Below are positions 44,143 to 52,725 of a stretch of 64,000 nucleotides of DNA, one piece after another; the stretch's first letter is position 1; each line of letters starts with the position of its first letter. The notes beneath the pieces are model-generated. The model saw nothing but the letters and a program-made list of their open reading frames with translations, made no database searches and had not been told where the DNA came from. The position numbers and the translations under genes are program-made. The DNA comes from Jannaschia sp. Os4 (lineage in GTDB: Bacteria > Pseudomonadota > Alphaproteobacteria > Rhodobacterales > Rhodobacteraceae): the NCBI RefSeq assembly GCF_016820245.1, contig NZ_JAFCAR010000005.1, forward strand, positions 1 to 64,000, read 5' to 3'.

Positions 44143-44624
44143 GCGCCGCCGACGACCCCGTCGTGGGCATCGTGATGGGATCGACCTCGGACTGGCCCAC
44201 GATGAAGGCGGCCGCCGAGGTGCTGGACGAGCTGGGCGTGGCCCACGAGGCGCGGATCGTCTCGGCGCACCGGACGCCGGACCGACTGTGGTCCTATGGG
44301 ACCGAGGCGGCCGGGCGGGGCATCCGCGTGATCGTGGCGGGCGCGGGCGGGGCGGCCCACCTGCCGGGGATGCTGGCCTCGAAGACGGTGCTGCCCGTGG
44401 TCGGCGTGCCGGTGCGGACGGAGGCGCTGGGGGGCGTCGATAGCCTGCATTCGATCGTGCAGATGCCGCGCGGCTATCCGGTGGCGACGATGGCCATCGG
44501 CGGCGCGGCGAACGCGGGGCTGATGGCGGCGCAGATCCTCGCGTTGTCCGATCCCGGGCTGGCGGAGCGGCTGGCGCGGTGGCGGGCGGACCTGTCGGCC
44601 TCGATCCCGGAGGCGCCGGAGTGA
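44139..44624 (+). CDS. purE: N5-carboxyaminoimidazole ribonucleotide mutase PurE
   Basis: A 161-residue class I PurE with the near-complete family motifs [43 protein letters not shown], and the GVPVRTEAL loop. It converts N5-CAIR to CAIR in purine synthesis using the product of purK. It is translationally coupled to DUF465 upstream (ATGA) and to purK downstream (GTGA). Confidence 0.97.
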   Translation: MSAADDPVVGIVMGSTSDWPTMKAAAEVLDELGVAHEARIVSAHRTPDRLWSYGTEAAGRGIRVIVAGAGGAAHLPGMLASKTVLPVVGVPVRTEALGGVDSLHSIVQMPRGYPVATMAIGGAANAGLMAAQILALSDPGLAERLARWRADLSASIPEAPE

Positions 44625-45655
44625 GGCTGGGCATCCTCGGCGGCGGGCAGTTGGGCCGGATGCTGTCGCTGGCGGCGGCGCGGCTAGGGATCGACTGCCA
44701 CGTCTACGAGCCGGCGGACGCGCCCGCCGCGCGGGTGAGCGCGGACTGGACGCGGGCCAGATGGGACGACGCGGACGCGCTGGCCGCCTTCGGGGCGTCG
44801 GTCGACGTCGTGACCTACGAGTGGGAGAACGTGCCGCTCGCCGCGCTCGACGCGCTGGGCGATGTGCCGGTGCGGCCGGGGCGGCGGGCCTTGGAGGTCG
44901 CGCAGGACCGGTTGCCGGAGAAGGACTTCCTGTCGGGGCTGGGCCTGCGGACGGCGCCCTATGCAGACGTACCGGACCGGGCCGCGCTGGACGCGGCGCT
45001 GGCGGAGATCGGGGCGCCCGCGATCCTGAAGACGCGGCGCATGGGATACGACGGCAAGGGGCAGGCGCGGATCATGTCCCCCGGCGATGCCGACGCCGCA
45101 TGGGAGGCGATGGCGGGCGCGCCGGCGATCCTGGAGGGGTTCGTGGACTTCTCGGCGGAGGTGTCGGTGATCGCGGCGCGGTCGGTGGACGGGGCGGTCT
45201 CCGCCTACGACCCCGGCGCGAACGTGCACGAGGGCGGCATCCTCCGGACGACGACGGTGCCCGCCGACCTGCCCGCGCGGCTGCGGACGGACGCGGCGCT
45301 GCTCGCGGGGCAGGTGCTCAACGCGCTGGACTACGTGGGCGTGGTGGGGGTGGAGCTGTTCGTCACGCCGGGGGGCCTCGTGGTCAACGAGATCGCGCCA
45401 CGGGTCCACAACTCGGGGCACTGGACGCAGCTCGGCTGCGCGGTGGACCAGTTCGAGCAGCACGTGCGCGCGGTCTGCGGCCTGCCCTTGGGCGACGGGG
45501 CGCGGCACGCGGACGTGGAGATGGAGAACCTGATCGGCGACGACATGGACCGCATCGAGGCGATCCGGGCCGAGGCGGGCGCGCAGGTCCACCTCTACGG
45601 CAAGGCCGAGGTCAGGCCCGGCCGCAAGATGGGCCACGTCAACCGGCTGCGCTGA
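44621..45655 (+). CDS. purK: N5-carboxyaminoimidazole ribonucleotide synthase PurK
   Basis: A 344-residue ATP-grasp enzyme. It begins [18 protein letters not shown] at a GTG codon that overlaps the purE stop; an upstream ATG in frame would lie inside purE and add non-homologous residues. Other motifs are [28 protein letters not shown], and [14 protein letters not shown]. It forms N5-CAIR from AIR, ATP and bicarbonate, feeding PurE. Confidence 0.95.
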   Translation: MRLGILGGGQLGRMLSLAAARLGIDCHVYEPADAPAARVSADWTRARWDDADALAAFGASVDVVTYEWENVPLAALDALGDVPVRPGRRALEVAQDRLPEKDFLSGLGLRTAPYADVPDRAALDAALAEIGAPAILKTRRMGYDGKGQARIMSPGDADAAWEAMAGAPAILEGFVDFSAEVSVIAARSVDGAVSAYDPGANVHEGGILRTTTVPADLPARLRTDAALLAGQVLNALDYVGVVGVELFVTPGGLVVNEIAPRVHNSGHWTQLGCAVDQFEQHVRAVCGLPLGDGARHADVEMENLIGDDMDRIEAIRAEAGAQVHLYGKAEVRPGRKMGHVNRLR

Positions 45656-45683
45656 CCCGCTCGCCCGCGCCCTGCCGCGCGGG

Positions 45684-46583
45684 CTACTGGCCGAGGGCGC
45701 GGCGCAGGGCGCGGCGCTGGCGCGGGTCGGCGAGGTTGAGGCCCCCGATGGTGCCGGACCGCTGGCCCGCGCGGATCGCCGCGAGGGCGGCGGCCGCTTG
45801 CGCGCGGCTCAGGCGGATGACGGGCTGGGACCGCTGGCGCTGGGGCTGCGGGCGGGCGCGCTGCGGCGCGGCCTGGCGGGTGGCGGCCGGGCGCGACCGC
45901 ACGACCGAGGGGCGCGGCGGGGTGCCGAGGTTGGTGGTGATCGGGAAGGGCGGCACCTGCGCGGCGAGGGCGGGGTCGTAGGGGTTCACGGGCGCGCCGA
46001 TGCCGCTGGGCGCGACGGCGGCCACGACCGGGCCGGGGGCGGCGGGCGCGGCGGGCGTGCCTGGCGCGTCGGGCACCGCGTCGAGGATCGCGTCGGGCAG
46101 CGGCGTCGCGCCCACGACGGTGGGGGCCGTGGGCCGCAGGTCGTCGCCCGCCGCCGTGTCGGTCACCGCCCCGAGGCCCACCTCGGCGGGCAGGGGCGTG
46201 GTCTGGATCGCGCCCGTGGCGCTGGACGGGGCGGCCGCGAGGGTCGGCGCGGGCGTGCCGCCGAGGGCCGGGTCCGGCTCGTCCGGGGCGAGCTCGATCC
46301 ACGACAGGAACGGCCCCGCGCCGTCCGGGTCGGGCGGGCGGTTGCCCGGCAGGCCGGGCAGCACCGCATTGGGGTCGATGGTCAGCGCTTGGCCCACCGC
46401 CATCCGATAGGGGTCCACGAGCGGGTTGGCAGCTTGGATGCTCTCGGTCGTGACGCCGCAGCGGGCGGCGATCTTGTTCATGGTGTCGCCCGGCGCGACC
46501 ACCACGGACGGGCCGCAGATGCTGGCGGCGGCGGGCACCCCCCAGAGGCAGGCGAGGGTCAGGGCGGGCAGCGAGCGGAACAT
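45684..46583 (-). CDS. Secreted LysM-domain protein
   Basis: A 299-residue protein with a signal peptide (cleavage near residue 21, VPAAA/SIC). A LysM module follows at about residues 30-68: VVVAPGDTMNKIAARCGVTTES, then ANPLVDPYRMAVGQALTI. The remainder is Pro/Ala-rich and disordered, ending in a short conserved helical tail with RLSRAQAAAALAAIRAGQRS. LysM binds peptidoglycan, so it is probably periplasmic and cell-wall-attached. GGGAG precedes the ATG at 46583; upstream Met codons lack support. It is convergent with purK. Confidence 0.82.
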   Translation of the reverse strand: MFRSLPALTLACLWGVPAAASICGPSVVVAPGDTMNKIAARCGVTTESIQAANPLVDPYRMAVGQALTIDPNAVLPGLPGNRPPDPDGAGPFLSWIELAPDEPDPALGGTPAPTLAAAPSSATGAIQTTPLPAEVGLGAVTDTAAGDDLRPTAPTVVGATPLPDAILDAVPDAPGTPAAPAAPGPVVAAVAPSGIGAPVNPYDPALAAQVPPFPITTNLGTPPRPSVVRSRPAATRQAAPQRARPQPQRQRSQPVIRLSRAQAAAALAAIRAGQRSGTIGGLNLADPRQRRALRRALGQ

Positions 46584-46767
46584 CTTGATCTCCCGGGGGA
46601 CGGGGTGTGACGAAATCGACTGGACCATGGCGCAGGGTGCGGGGAATGGCGACCGGAGGCACCGTGTCATCGGATGACCGGCGCGGAGTTGCCACAGTGG
46701 AGCACGGAGCGGGGTCGCCCGGCCCCTTGCCAAGCAGCCCGGCGGGACGTTACGGGAGCGATGCCGG

Positions 46768-46838
46768 GCGGGTATAGCTTAATGGTAAAGCCCCTGCCTT
46801 CCAAGCAGGTTATGTCGGTTCGATTCCGTCTACCCGCT
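46768..46838 (+). tRNA. tRNA-Gly (anticodon TCC)
   Basis: GCGGGTA (46768-46774) pairs with TACCCGC (46831-46837), followed by discriminator T; CCA is not encoded. The anticodon arm is CCTGC-CTTCCAA-GCAGG with TCC, and the T arm contains GTTCGATTCC. It reads GGA (and GGG) codons. A GNAT gene begins 11 bases after it, so the two may be co-transcribed. No integrase is nearby. Confidence 0.95.
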
Positions 46839-46849
46839 CCGCCCGCCGC

Positions 46850-47281
46850 ATGCCCGAACCCTGTCGCATCACCACGCTCCGTCCCGCGGATCCGGCATTG
46901 GATCCGCTGATCGAGGCCTCCGTCGCGGAGGGCTATCGCTTCCTCGCGCGGATGCGGACGGGGGGCACGGGGTTCGACGCGCCGGGCGCGGTCCTGCTGG
47001 CCGCGTGGTCGGGTGCCGCGCTCGTCGGCTGTGGCGGCCTGAGCGTCGATCCCTATCTGGAGGACGCCCGCGTGGGGCGGATGCGGCACGTCTACGTCCT
47101 GACGGAGCATCGTCGCGCGGGCATCGGGACGGCGTTGGCGAAGGCCCTTCTGCGGCGGGCGCGTGGCCGCTTCGACGTGCTGCGCCTGCGGGCTGCCGAC
47201 GCCCGCGCGGCGTCCTTCTGGGAGGGCCACGGCTTCGCCGCCCGCGCGGAGGAGGGCGCGACGCACCGGCGCGTGGGATGA
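46850..47281 (+). CDS. GNAT-family acetyltransferase
   Basis: A 143-residue GNAT. The acetyl-CoA motif A is RMRHVYVLTEHRRAGIGTALAKAL around residues 79-102, preceded by a beta strand carrying ALVGCGGLSVDPYLED. The C-terminus has the ARAASFWEGHGF motif. The substrate is unknown. It starts 11 bases after tRNA-Gly, and its stop overlaps an in-frame ATG of the ABC exporter gene. Confidence 0.87.
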   Translation: MPEPCRITTLRPADPALDPLIEASVAEGYRFLARMRTGGTGFDAPGAVLLAAWSGAALVGCGGLSVDPYLEDARVGRMRHVYVLTEHRRAGIGTALAKALLRRARGRFDVLRLRAADARAASFWEGHGFAARAEEGATHRRVG

Positions 47282-47346
47282 CGCCGCGCAACGCCGCGTT
47301 GCACGATCCCTCCGCCGGCTATACCTCCGGGGCCGGGGAGGACCGC

Positions 47347-49134
47347 ATGGCCGACATCGCGCGCGAGCAGGACCGGGAGGGGTCCAAGGAGGTCGGCAAC
47401 CTCACGCGGCTGATCCCGTTCTTCCGGCCCTACCTGCCGTGGGTGGTGGCGGCGCTGGCGGCGCTGGTGCTGACGGCCGTGGTCTCGCTGATCCTGCCCT
47501 TGGCCGTGCGGCGCGTGGTGGACGGGTTCGACACGGGCGCGGAGGCGCTGCTGGACGGCTACTTCGGCGCGGCCTTGGCCATCGCGGGCGCGCTCGCGAT
47601 CGGGACGGGGCTGCGCTACTACCTCGTGACCCGGCTGGGCGAGCGGGTGGTGGCCGACATCCGCAAGGCGGCGTTCGCCCGGATGATCCGCATGAGCCCC
47701 GACTTCTTCGACGGCATCCTGACGGGCGAGGTGCTGTCGCGCATCACAACGGACACGACGCTGCTGCTGTCGGTGATCGGCTCGAGCGTGTCCGTCGCGC
47801 TGCGCAACGTGCTGATCCTGGCGGGCGGGATGGTGCTGATGATCTGGACCGCGCCCAAGCTGGCGGGGCTGGTGCTGCTGATCGTGCCGGCGGTGATCCT
47901 GCCCATCGTGATCCTCGGGCGCAGGCTGCGGAAGCTGAGCCGCGAGAACCAGGACTGGATCGCGGAATCGTCCGGGCGGGCCTCCGAGTGGCTGCTCTCG
48001 GCGCAGACGGTGCAGGCCTACACGTTCGAGGGCGAGGCGGCGAAGCGGTTCGACTCCGTCACGGAGGACAGCTTCCGCTCGGCCCAGACGCGGATCGGGG
48101 TGCGCGCGGTGATGACGGTGATCGTCATCGCGCTGGTGTTCGCGGGGATCGTCGGCGTGCTCTGGATCGGGGCGCGGGACGTGCGGGCCGAGGTAATGAC
48201 CATCGGCGAGCTGATCCAGTTCCTGATCTACGCGATCATGGTGGCGGGCAGCGTCGGCGCCCTGTCGGAGATCTGGGGCGAGCTGCAGCGCGCGACGGGC
48301 GCGACCGAGCGGCTGATCGAGCTGCTGGAGGTGGAGGACGCGGTGCGCGACCCCGCCGCCGCGGCGCCGGTGCCCGCGCTGCGGGAGGGCGTGGCCTTCG
48401 AGGGGGTGACGTTCCGCTATCCGACGCGGCCCGAGACCAAGGCGCTGGACGACGTGACGCTGCGGGTGCGTCCCGGCGAGACCGTCGCGCTGGTCGGGCC
48501 GTCGGGGGCGGGCAAGTCGACGGTGATCCAGTTGCTGCAGCGGTTCTACGACCCGGACGCGGGGCGGATCGCCTTGGACGGGGTGGACCTGCGCGACATC
48601 CGCCGCGACGACTTCCGGCGGCTGATGGCGCTCGTGCCGCAGGATCCGGTGATCTTCGCCGCGTCCGCGCGGGACAACATCGCGTTCGGCAACCCCGACG
48701 CCACGGACGGCCAGATCGTGGCGGCGGCCAAGGCGGCGGCGGCGCACGATTTCCTGACGCGGCTGCCCGAGGGCTACGACACCTACGTGGGCGAGCGCGG
48801 CGTGATGCTCTCTGGCGGGCAGAAGCAGCGCATCGCCATCGCGCGCGCCATCCTGCGCGACGCGCCGATCCTGCTGCTGGACGAGGCGACGAGCGCGCTG
48901 GACGCGGAATCCGAGCGCGACGTGCAGCGGGCGGTCGAGCGGCTGGCCGAGGACCGCACGACGATCATCGTGGCGCACCGGCTGGCGACGGTGAAGGCGG
49001 CGGACCGGATCGTGGTGATGCAGGATGGGCGCATCGTGGCCGAGGGCACGCATGACGAGCTGGTGGCGCAGGGCGGGCTGTATGCGCGCCTCGCGCGGCT
49101 GCAGTTCACGGCGGGGCTGGAGGCGGCGGAGTAG
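47347..49134 (+). CDS. ABC exporter, fused permease-ATPase (MsbA-like)
   Basis: A 595-residue half-transporter. About six transmembrane helices span residues 25-320, with an ABC domain after residue 350: Walker A VGPSGAGKSTVI, signature MLSGGQKQRIAIARAI, Walker B ILLLDEATSALD and the H-loop VAHRLAT. It acts as a homodimer exporting lipids, drugs or peptides. GGGGAGG before the ATG at 47347 supports this start, although an ATG at 47278 overlapping the GNAT stop would add 23 residues. It is the MsbA/multidrug type; the substrate is unknown. Confidence 0.92.
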   Translation: MADIAREQDREGSKEVGNLTRLIPFFRPYLPWVVAALAALVLTAVVSLILPLAVRRVVDGFDTGAEALLDGYFGAALAIAGALAIGTGLRYYLVTRLGERVVADIRKAAFARMIRMSPDFFDGILTGEVLSRITTDTTLLLSVIGSSVSVALRNVLILAGGMVLMIWTAPKLAGLVLLIVPAVILPIVILGRRLRKLSRENQDWIAESSGRASEWLLSAQTVQAYTFEGEAAKRFDSVTEDSFRSAQTRIGVRAVMTVIVIALVFAGIVGVLWIGARDVRAEVMTIGELIQFLIYAIMVAGSVGALSEIWGELQRATGATERLIELLEVEDAVRDPAAAAPVPALREGVAFEGVTFRYPTRPETKALDDVTLRVRPGETVALVGPSGAGKSTVIQLLQRFYDPDAGRIALDGVDLRDIRRDDFRRLMALVPQDPVIFAASARDNIAFGNPDATDGQIVAAAKAAAAHDFLTRLPEGYDTYVGERGVMLSGGQKQRIAIARAILRDAPILLLDEATSALDAESERDVQRAVERLAEDRTTIIVAHRLATVKAADRIVVMQDGRIVAEGTHDELVAQGGLYARLARLQFTAGLEAAE

Positions 49135-49270
49135 GGCGCGGCGGCGGCGATGCCACCGGAACGCCACGTCCCCCGCGCCCGCCCCGGCTTGCGCCCGCAC
49201 CCCGCGCGGCGCAAAACCCTTGTCCAAAGCGGGTTGGGAGGCCCGGCCGCGCCAAGGGGAGGACACGACC

Positions 49271-51169
49271 ATGGCGACCTTCGCCAGCCGACAGGACATC
49301 ATCGACATCGCCGCGAAGGAGCCGTGGCCGGACATCCAGCCCGCCGCCACGATCTACGAGCTGCTGACGCGCACCCGCGACGCGCACGGCCAGCGGCCGG
49401 CCCTGTCCTACCAGCTGTTCTCCGACCCCAAGGCGCCCGCCGAGACGCTCACGTGGGCGGAGCTGCACGCGCGGGTCACCCAGACGGCGAACCTGTTCCG
49501 CAGCCTCGGCGTCGGTCCCGACGACGTGGTGGCCTACGTGCTGCCCAACGCGACCGAGACGGCGGCGGTGCTCTTGGGCGGGGCGGTGGCGGGGATCGCG
49601 AACCCTATCAACCCGCTGCTGGAGCCCGAGCAGATCGGCGCCATCCTGCGGGAGACGAACGCCAAGGTCGTCGTGACCCTGCGCGCCTTCCCCAAGACGG
49701 ACGTGGCGCAGAAGGTCGCGAAGGCGGTCGAGCTGGCGCCCAACGTGCGGACGGTGCTGGAGGTGGACCTCCACCGCTACCTGACGGGCGCGAAGAAGTT
49801 CATCGTGCCGCTGATCCGGCCCAAGGTGGACGTGCGGCACGACGCGAAGGTGCTGAACTTCACCAAGGAGGTGATCAAGCAGCCCACCTCGCTCGCCTTC
49901 GAGGACCACGGCGACCCGCAGCGTGTGGGCGCCTACTTCCACACCGGCGGCACCACGGGGATGCCCAAGGTCGCGCAGCACACCCACGAGGGGATGATCT
50001 ACAACGGCTGGATCGGCCACCGCCTGCTGTTCTCCGAGCGGGACGTGGTGATCTGCCCGCTGCCGCTGTTCCACGTCTTCGCCTGCCACGTGATCCTGAT
50101 GGCGATGGTGGCGTCGGGCGCGCACGTCGTCTTCCCGACGCCGCAGGGCTACCGGGGCGACGGCGTGTTCGACAACTTCTGGAAGCTCTGCGAGCGGTGG
50201 GGCGTGACCTTCATCATCACGGTGCCGACCGCGATGGCCGCGCTGATGCAGCGGCCCGTCGACGCGGACGTCTCGACGGTGAAGACCGCGTTCTCCGGTT
50301 CCTCGCCGCTGCCGCTGGAGCTGTTCAAGCGGTTCGAGCGGGACACGCAGGTCACGGTGGTCGAGGGCTACGGCCTGACCGAGGCGACCTGCCTCGTGTC
50401 GTGCAACCCGGTCGAGGGCGAGAAGAAGGTCGGCTCCGTGGGCATCCCCTTCATGCACACGGACGTGAAGATCCTGATGGGGACGGACGGCGACATCCGG
50501 GAGTGCGGCACGGACGAGACCGGCGAGATCTGCGTCTCCAACCCGGGCGTGAACGCGCCGCAGACCTACACGGAGGCCGAGAAGAACCGCGACCTCTACC
50601 ACGTGGTCGACGGGCGCCACTACCTGCGGACCGGCGACCTCGGGCGGATGGACGAGGACGGCTACCTGTGGATCACGGGCCGGGCCAAGGACCTGATCAT
50701 CCGGGGCGGCCACAACATCGACCCCGCGCTGATCGAGGAGGCGCTGGCGGGCCACGACGCGGTGGCGATGGCGGGCGCGATCGGCCAGCCCGACGCCTTC
50801 GCGGGCGAGCTGCCCTGCGCCTACGTGGAGCTGGTTGCGGGGGCCTCGGCCACGCCGGAGGAGCTGCTGGCGTGGTGCAAGGAGAAGGTGCCCGAGCGCG
50901 CCGCCGTGCCCAAGCACGTCGTGATCATGGACGAGCTGCCGAAGACGGCGGTGGGCAAGGTGTTCAAGCCCGACCTGCGCCGCGAGGCGATCAAGCGCGT
51001 CTACGACGCCGCGCTGTCGGAGGCGGGCGTGAGCGCCCACGTCGTCGAGGTGGTCGAGGACAAGAAGCGCGGGCTGGTGGCCAAGCTGGAGAAGACCGGC
51101 GAGGCCGAGGACCGCGACGTGGCCGCCGTGATGGGCAACTACACCCGCCCGTGGGAATGGGCCGCCTGA
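49271..51169 (+). CDS. Acyl-CoA synthetase (AMP-forming)
   Basis: A 632-residue ANL-family enzyme: AMP-binding motif YFHTGGTTGMPKVAQHTH near residues 222-239, VEGYGLTEATCLVS, the TGDLGRMDEDGYLWITGR hinge, and GKVFKPDLRR with the catalytic Lys near the C-terminus. It activates a carboxylic acid to the CoA thioester through an acyl-AMP. Its length and the PNATETAAVLLGGAVAGIANPINPLL segment fit a medium/long-chain acyl-CoA ligase. It is a single gene, with the convergent hairpin at 51180-51201 behind it. Confidence 0.93.
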   Translation: MATFASRQDIIDIAAKEPWPDIQPAATIYELLTRTRDAHGQRPALSYQLFSDPKAPAETLTWAELHARVTQTANLFRSLGVGPDDVVAYVLPNATETAAVLLGGAVAGIANPINPLLEPEQIGAILRETNAKVVVTLRAFPKTDVAQKVAKAVELAPNVRTVLEVDLHRYLTGAKKFIVPLIRPKVDVRHDAKVLNFTKEVIKQPTSLAFEDHGDPQRVGAYFHTGGTTGMPKVAQHTHEGMIYNGWIGHRLLFSERDVVICPLPLFHVFACHVILMAMVASGAHVVFPTPQGYRGDGVFDNFWKLCERWGVTFIITVPTAMAALMQRPVDADVSTVKTAFSGSSPLPLELFKRFERDTQVTVVEGYGLTEATCLVSCNPVEGEKKVGSVGIPFMHTDVKILMGTDGDIRECGTDETGEICVSNPGVNAPQTYTEAEKNRDLYHVVDGRHYLRTGDLGRMDEDGYLWITGRAKDLIIRGGHNIDPALIEEALAGHDAVAMAGAIGQPDAFAGELPCAYVELVAGASATPEELLAWCKEKVPERAAVPKHVVIMDELPKTAVGKVFKPDLRREAIKRVYDAALSEAGVSAHVVEVVEDKKRGLVAKLEKTGEAEDRDVAAVMGNYTRPWEWAA

Positions 51170-51179
51170 TCCCGCGCGC

Positions 51180-51201
51180 GCCCCGGCCTGCGGGCCGGGG
51201 C
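51180..51201. terminator. Bidirectional hairpin terminator
   Basis: GCCCCGGCC (51180-51188) pairs perfectly with GGCCGGGGC (51193-51201) around TGCG. It fills the 33-base gap between the convergent acyl-CoA synthetase and BchE-like genes. Confidence 0.65.
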
Positions 51202-51202
51202 G

Positions 51203-52717
51203 TCACTCGGCCGCGACGTGCCTGACCCGGACCGGGTCCATCGCCTGCTCGGGGAGCGGGTCCGCGCCGGCGACCTCGGCCACCGTCGCCGCGCCGCGGC
51301 GGGCGGGCACGCGCCAGAGCGCGTCGGCGAACTCCGACAGCCAGACCCGCCGCCCCATCCGCGCGTACCAGCGCATCGCGTGGCGCAGGCGCCGGTCGGG
51401 CTGGAGGTAGGTGCGCCAGAGCGACCGGGGCCGCAGCTGCAGCGCCGCCTCGATCAGCTTGACCCACAGGAACACGCGCCACGGCGGCACGGCCGGCACG
51501 TCCATCACCTGATGCTTGTAGTCCCAGCGGCGGAGGTCCGGCTGGACCACGCGCCGCCGCTTGGCCTCGGCGAAGAAGGGGGTCCAGCGGTGGGGGGTGG
51601 CGTGGACGGACATGACCTGGTCGGGGTCGTAGGCCAACAGGGTCCGCAGGAGGCGCCAGTAGTCGGCGTCCGTCTCCTCCTCGAAGCCCACCGCGAAGGT
51701 GGCCAGCCCGATCATGCCGTGGGCGCGCAGGAGGCGGATCGCCTCGCGGTCCTTGGAGCGGGTACCGCCCTTCCGCAGCGCGGTCAGCGTCGTCTCGTCC
51801 GTGCCTTCCAGGCCGAGAAGGAAGCGCGTCACGCCCGCGCGGCGGTAGAGCGGCAGGAGGTCCGAGTCGCGCACGATGTCGTCCGCGCGGGTGGAGCCGA
51901 CGATCTGCACGTCGACGCCCTCGGCCACCATCGCCTCGAGGAAAGCCTTCCATGCCCTGCGCGAGGAGGTCGGGTTCTCGTCGGCGAGGTTGACCAGCTC
52001 GACCCCGTCCTCGCGGACGAGCCGCGCGATCTCGGCGGCGAAGCGGACGGGGTCGCGATGGCGCCAGCGGGTCCAGAAGCCGCGCTGGCCGCAATAGGTG
52101 CAGAGATGCGGGCAGCCGCGCGAGAACTGGAGGATCACGCTGCGCAGTCCGCCCCAGTAGGTGTGGCGCGCGACGTCGATCAGCTCCCACCCGATGCGGG
52201 CGGCGTCGAGATCCTCCAGCATCCGCGCGGGCGGGCCGGAGCGCGGCGTCCCGGCCGCCCGGCCCGCGACGCCGGGCAGCCCGATCGGATCCGTGCCGTC
52301 GCGCAGGGCGGCCATCAGCGACGGCGCCGTCGCCTCGCCCTCGCCCCGCACGATCCAGTCGATGCCGGGACAGGCCTCGAGCACCTCGCGCCAGTGGTAG
52401 GACGGATGCACGCCGCCGTAGACCTGCACCGCGCCGGGCAGCGCGGCGCGGAGGCGGCGGGACAGGTCCGCCACGGTCGGGTGCGCTGTGGACGAGCCGG
52501 AATGGCCCATCAGCACCGCGTCGGGGGCGTGGGCCGCGACGGCGGCGACGGTCGCGTCGGGGCACAGGTCGTCGAGGTCGGCGTTGACGAGGCGGCAGTC
52601 GAACCCCGCGTCGATCAGAGGCCCGCCGACGGCGAGCAGGCCGAGCGGCGGCAGCAGCTCGCCCGGCACCCGGCTGCCGATCGCCGTGTGCCGCGGGTTG
52701 AGGAGGACGACGCGCAC
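51203..52717 (-). CDS. B12-binding radical-SAM protein resembling BchE
   Basis: A 504-residue protein. Residues 1-150 form a cobalamin-binding-like Rossmann domain (LLPPLGLLAVGGPLIDAGF; GGVHPSYHWREVL), and about 190-420 a radical-SAM barrel with RGCPHLCTYCGQRGFW (CxxxCxxC near 201-208). The stretch around RWRHRDP, LADENPTSS, GSTRADDIVRDSDLL, TPHRWTPFF and WDYKHQVMD closely resembles, from memory, anaerobic Mg-protoporphyrin monomethyl ester cyclase BchE, with a shorter C-terminus. BchE forms ring E of bacteriochlorophyll without oxygen. It starts at a GTG eight bases after the 1002-residue protein, so it is probably co-transcribed with that. A different radical-SAM role remains possible. Confidence 0.8.
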   Translation of the reverse strand: MRVVLLNPRHTAIGSRVPGELLPPLGLLAVGGPLIDAGFDCRLVNADLDDLCPDATVAAVAAHAPDAVLMGHSGSSTAHPTVADLSRRLRAALPGAVQVYGGVHPSYHWREVLEACPGIDWIVRGEGEATAPSLMAALRDGTDPIGLPGVAGRAAGTPRSGPPARMLEDLDAARIGWELIDVARHTYWGGLRSVILQFSRGCPHLCTYCGQRGFWTRWRHRDPVRFAAEIARLVREDGVELVNLADENPTSSRRAWKAFLEAMVAEGVDVQIVGSTRADDIVRDSDLLPLYRRAGVTRFLLGLEGTDETTLTALRKGGTRSKDREAIRLLRAHGMIGLATFAVGFEEETDADYWRLLRTLLAYDPDQVMSVHATPHRWTPFFAEAKRRRVVQPDLRRWDYKHQVMDVPAVPPWRVFLWVKLIEAALQLRPRSLWRTYLQPDRRLRHAMRWYARMGRRVWLSEFADALWRVPARRGAATVAEVAGADPLPEQAMDPVRVRHVAAE

Positions 52718-52725
52718 GGCGCCTG

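Noticed and set aside
46768-46838. tRNA-Gly as an integration site of a mobile element
   Set aside because: No integrase, repeated tRNA end or foreign-looking genes are found on either side.
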